Assembly: GCA_020633825.1 (NCBI GenBank)
Contig: JACKCV010000003.1
Coordinates: 496,001-560,000, forward strand
Direction of reading: 5' to 3'
Origin: Fibrobacteria bacterium
GTDB lineage: Bacteria; Fibrobacterota; Fibrobacteria; UBA5070
Length of the DNA: 64,000 bases
Made by a program: the position numbers and the translations under genes. A model generated the notes under the pieces. The model was given only the letters and a program-made list of their open reading frames with translations. It was not told where the DNA came from and made no database searches. This document shows positions 61,769 through 64,000 of this stretch, one piece after another (within the stretch, counting starts at the first letter, position 1; every line of letters begins with the position of its first letter).

Positions 61769-63493
61769 TCAGGGGCGCACGGGAAGGATGCGACGATGGG
61801 CCCCCGACTCGTCCCACGCCTCGAGCACCAGGATGGACCGGGAGGACGCGGCAGGAAGGTCGAGAGAGGAGCACCGCTCCGCCCGGGCCACCTGCCCTCC
61901 GCGGAGATCGCGAACCTGGACTCGGTCCCAGACCCGATCGAATTCCAAGCCCCGCACCGTCCGATGGAGACGCAGCTCCGTCGACCGCGTCCGAGGGGCG
62001 ACCGCATCGGGGGTGTCGCTGAAAGCGATCCAATTGAGGTTGTATAGGGATCCCGTGCCGCCCACGAACTCCAATCGCAGCTTCACCAAGCCTTGCGGCA
62101 GGGGGACGGGATTGCCGGAATGGACCGACACCCAGGACTGCCACCCTCCGGTTCCCTCCACCTCCAAGGTGTCCAGGACCACGCCGTCGGCCAAGACCAC
62201 CAGCTGCCCGCCCGCGCGATTGGATGCGACACGCGCCCGCAGGTACCACGATCCCGCCTGGGGCACCCGCACGAGGTACTCCGCCCAATCGCCGTTTTCG
62301 ATCCAGCCCACATCGTCGGACCAATCGAAGTCGGATCCCGATTCGGTCTGGATGCCGGATTGGGCCACGAAATTCTCGGCTTGGACGATCCCGGGGACCA
62401 CCGCGGTGTCGCGCAACAGGGATTCCTCGACCGGCGCGACCACGCTCCAGGCGGTTTCCTGCTCGATCAGTCGATCCCGCACATACCAGCCGGAATTGGA
62501 AATCATGGTGTCGGGCCACCACCCCTTGGCCGAGGCCCCGGGCATGAGGGCCGCGGAAGCCTCCTCCTTGGCGACGATCGACCAGTTGCACCAGGAGATT
62601 CCCTTCTGGTCCGCCCAGTTGAGCCATTCCACGGACTCGCTCCAATAGACTTCCTGGTCTTCGCCGCCCCCTCCGTCGGCGGTGGTGGTTCCCCATTCGC
62701 TGATGAAGATCGCAAGGCCCTTGGACATGGCGGTCTCGGCCTTCTTCCGCAAGAGCAGTCCATGCGTCCCCGCGTAGAAGTGCAGCACGTAGGCGAGATT
62801 CGTGCGATCCAGGATGGGACTCTTGGAGGCCACATCGACGTCCTGGGACCAGTTCGGGGTTCCCACCAGGATCACGTTGTCGGGATCGATGGCGCGGATG
62901 GAGTCGATCACCGCCTCGGAGTAGGCCTTGACTTGAGGCCAAGTCCAAGCGTCCTCGCCAGGAGTGCCCTGGGCCGCGTTCGCCGCGATGTCCCCGTGGG
63001 GCTCGTTGTAGATCTCCCAGAGGACATTGGGGTAGGCCCCCCATTTCCGGGCCATGCGCTGGAAGAATTCGATGGCCTTGGCCTGGTGGTCCGGCGCATT
63101 GTGATCGTGCCAATCCACGATGACGTAGATCCCCAGATCGATCGCCGTCTGGATGACGCTGTCGACGCGGCGCAGGTTCGCGAGATCGCCGTTGTTGGCG
63201 CTGTCGAGGTAGTTGCCGCCCCCTTCCACGCCCACCGCGGCGCGGATGATGCTGGTCTTCCAGTCGTGGGCCAGCCAGTGGATGGCGCGCCGGTTGTAGA
63301 ATTGCCCCGCCCAGCCGGACCAGAACAAACTCATCCCCCGAAGGATCACGGGTTGTCCCGAACTGTCCACCAGAGCGGCCCCCTTGGTGGAGAGAGGGCC
63401 GTGGAGTTCCACAGGAGTGGCGGCTTCGGCGCGTGTCGCGCCCAGGGCCAAGGCGAGCACCAGTGCCAAGGACCAGGTTGTTCGTGAAAGCAT
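61769..63493 (-). CDS. Secreted GH5 endoglucanase with CBM6 module
   Basis: A 574-residue exported enzyme with the same order as the one at 10.7-12.4 kb: signal peptide (1-24), GH5 barrel (about 27-325) with acid/base Glu164 (WEIYNEP) and nucleophile Glu266 (FISEWGTT), CBM6 module (about 375-500, with DDVGWIENGDWAEYLVRVP and YNLNWIAF) and a tail with VQVRDLRGGQV ending ILPVRP. Expected to cleave beta-1,4-glucans outside the cell. It is monocistronic and divergent from the deacetylase. Confidence 0.94.
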   Translation of the reverse strand: MLSRTTWSLALVLALALGATRAEAATPVELHGPLSTKGAALVDSSGQPVILRGMSLFWSGWAGQFYNRRAIHWLAHDWKTSIIRAAVGVEGGGNYLDSANNGDLANLRRVDSVIQTAIDLGIYVIVDWHDHNAPDHQAKAIEFFQRMARKWGAYPNVLWEIYNEPHGDIAANAAQGTPGEDAWTWPQVKAYSEAVIDSIRAIDPDNVILVGTPNWSQDVDVASKSPILDRTNLAYVLHFYAGTHGLLLRKKAETAMSKGLAIFISEWGTTTADGGGGEDQEVYWSESVEWLNWADQKGISWCNWSIVAKEEASAALMPGASAKGWWPDTMISNSGWYVRDRLIEQETAWSVVAPVEESLLRDTAVVPGIVQAENFVAQSGIQTESGSDFDWSDDVGWIENGDWAEYLVRVPQAGSWYLRARVASNRAGGQLVVLADGVVLDTLEVEGTGGWQSWVSVHSGNPVPLPQGLVKLRLEFVGGTGSLYNLNWIAFSDTPDAVAPRTRSTELRLHRTVRGLEFDRVWDRVQVRDLRGGQVARAERCSSLDLPAASSRSILVLEAWDESGAHRRILPVRP

Positions 63494-63779
63494 CTTTGCG
63501 TCTCCGGTTGGAATCCCTCGTCCCGCTCCTGCGCCCGGTGTCGGGCTGGAAAGCGGCCATCATTGGGCGATTGGTCTCCAAAGTGCACGCGAAGGTTCAA
63601 CTTCGCAGGGGCGACACCCCTCCAAGACCCGTAGAACGCAAGCCAGATCCCATGGAAATTCCCCGAACCGTTCCCCGAGCATTGACAGCAAGGACATTTG
63701 CCCTTTTGGAAACCAGATTCCTACCAGGATTGAATCTTCTCGAAACCCAAACTCCCCTCTCGTGTCAGGCGACGTCACC

Positions 63780-64000
63780 ATGAAGCGCAAGACTCTGCTC
63801 ACCATCGACGACTCCCCTTCCCCCTTGATGGACCAAAGGCTGGAATTCCTCCGCCAGCTCGACATCCGGATCGTGTGGTTCTGCCGCGGTGACAATCTCA
63901 CGGAGCGCCCCGAGTCCGCCATCCGCGCCCTGCGGGAGGGGCACATCCTGGGCAACCATTCGTGGGACCATCCCTATTTCAGCACGCTCAGCCTCGCCGA
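63780..64000 (+). CDS. Polysaccharide deacetylase (partial)
   Basis: The first 73 codons of a NodB-type carbohydrate esterase cut off by the window end. LLTIDDSPSP (catalytic Asp pair) and GNHSWDHP (metal His) are recognisable. Start ATG 63780. It could deacetylate peptidoglycan, chitin or xylan; the substrate is unknown. The absence of a signal peptide is unusual for a secreted enzyme, but the rest of the gene is missing. Confidence 0.85.
   Translation, partial: MKRKTLLTIDDSPSPLMDQRLEFLRQLDIRIVWFCRGDNLTERPESAIRALREGHILGNHSWDHPYFSTLSLA

Overview
The window looks like a chromosomal segment of a high-GC member of the phylum Fibrobacterota. The evidence is lineage-typical protein families: a TIGR02147-type regulator, a giant lipoprotein ending in a Fibrobacter succinogenes major paralogous (FISUMP) domain, DUF2341/LamG lipoproteins, and secreted GH5 and PL1 polysaccharidases with short C-terminal tail domains. 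Base composition is clearly GC-rich, unlike the moderate GC of rumen Fibrobacter, so a free-living or environmental relative is likely. I see no phage, IS, transposon or CRISPR. Genes are dense, and about fourteen neighbouring gene pairs overlap by 1-4 bases (ATGA, GTGA or TGATG), so translational coupling is the rule here.

Layout. 0.2-3.1 kb: a c-di-GMP cyclase with a bacteriohemerythrin, a TatD-type hydrolase and a lone receiver domain. 3.1-9.4 kb (minus): scpB with a very long acidic N-terminus, an exported beta-rich protein, mutS and an RluA-type pseudouridine synthase. 9.7-13.9 kb: a short-chain dehydrogenase, a GH5 endoglucanase and an MFS transporter. 14.0-22.7 kb: a TIGR02147 regulator fused by overlap to a DUF2341-LamG lipoprotein, a PL1 pectate lyase, the FISUMP giant and a small lipoprotein. 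23.2-28.9 kb (plus): a six-gene, fully overlapping phospholipid operon. 29.2-32.1 kb: a DUF2975/XRE pair, a membrane protein and a DUF6326-outer-membrane fusion. 32.2-36.0 kb (minus): a large lipoprotein and aspS, whose 3' end is duplicated around an 87-bp lower-GC scar. 36.2-39.3 kb: an envelope operon of three exported proteins, possibly leaderless. 39.3-45.9 kb (minus): murJ, a CHASE2 Ser/Thr kinase, an LpoA-like ligand-binding protein and an RlmD/TrmA methyltransferase. 46-53.5 kb: a SPOUT methyltransferase, HU, an exported protein, rpiA, a DUF1647-like gene, gyrB, a SEC-C protein and a MazG-like protein. 53.6-59.7 kb: a lipoprotein/CsgG-like pair, a beta-helix protein with a His-rich linker, a K+/H+ antiporter, ferredoxin and a small protein. 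59.9-64 kb: tRNA-Asp, tRNA-Val, a DUF3098-like/PhoH/lipoprotein operon, a second GH5 and the start of a polysaccharide deacetylase.

How the genes work together. Housekeeping genes for translation, DNA repair and topology, chromosome segregation and peptidoglycan export are interleaved with a plant-polysaccharide degradation repertoire and many surface lipoproteins. The strongest candidate for an undescribed system is the 23.2-28.9 kb operon. It encodes an acyltransferase, a CDP-diacylglycerol synthase-like enzyme, an atypical CDP-alcohol phosphotransferase, a PAP2/dual-specificity phosphatase fusion and a hydrolase/methyltransferase fusion, which together could form a complete side pathway to an unusual phospholipid.
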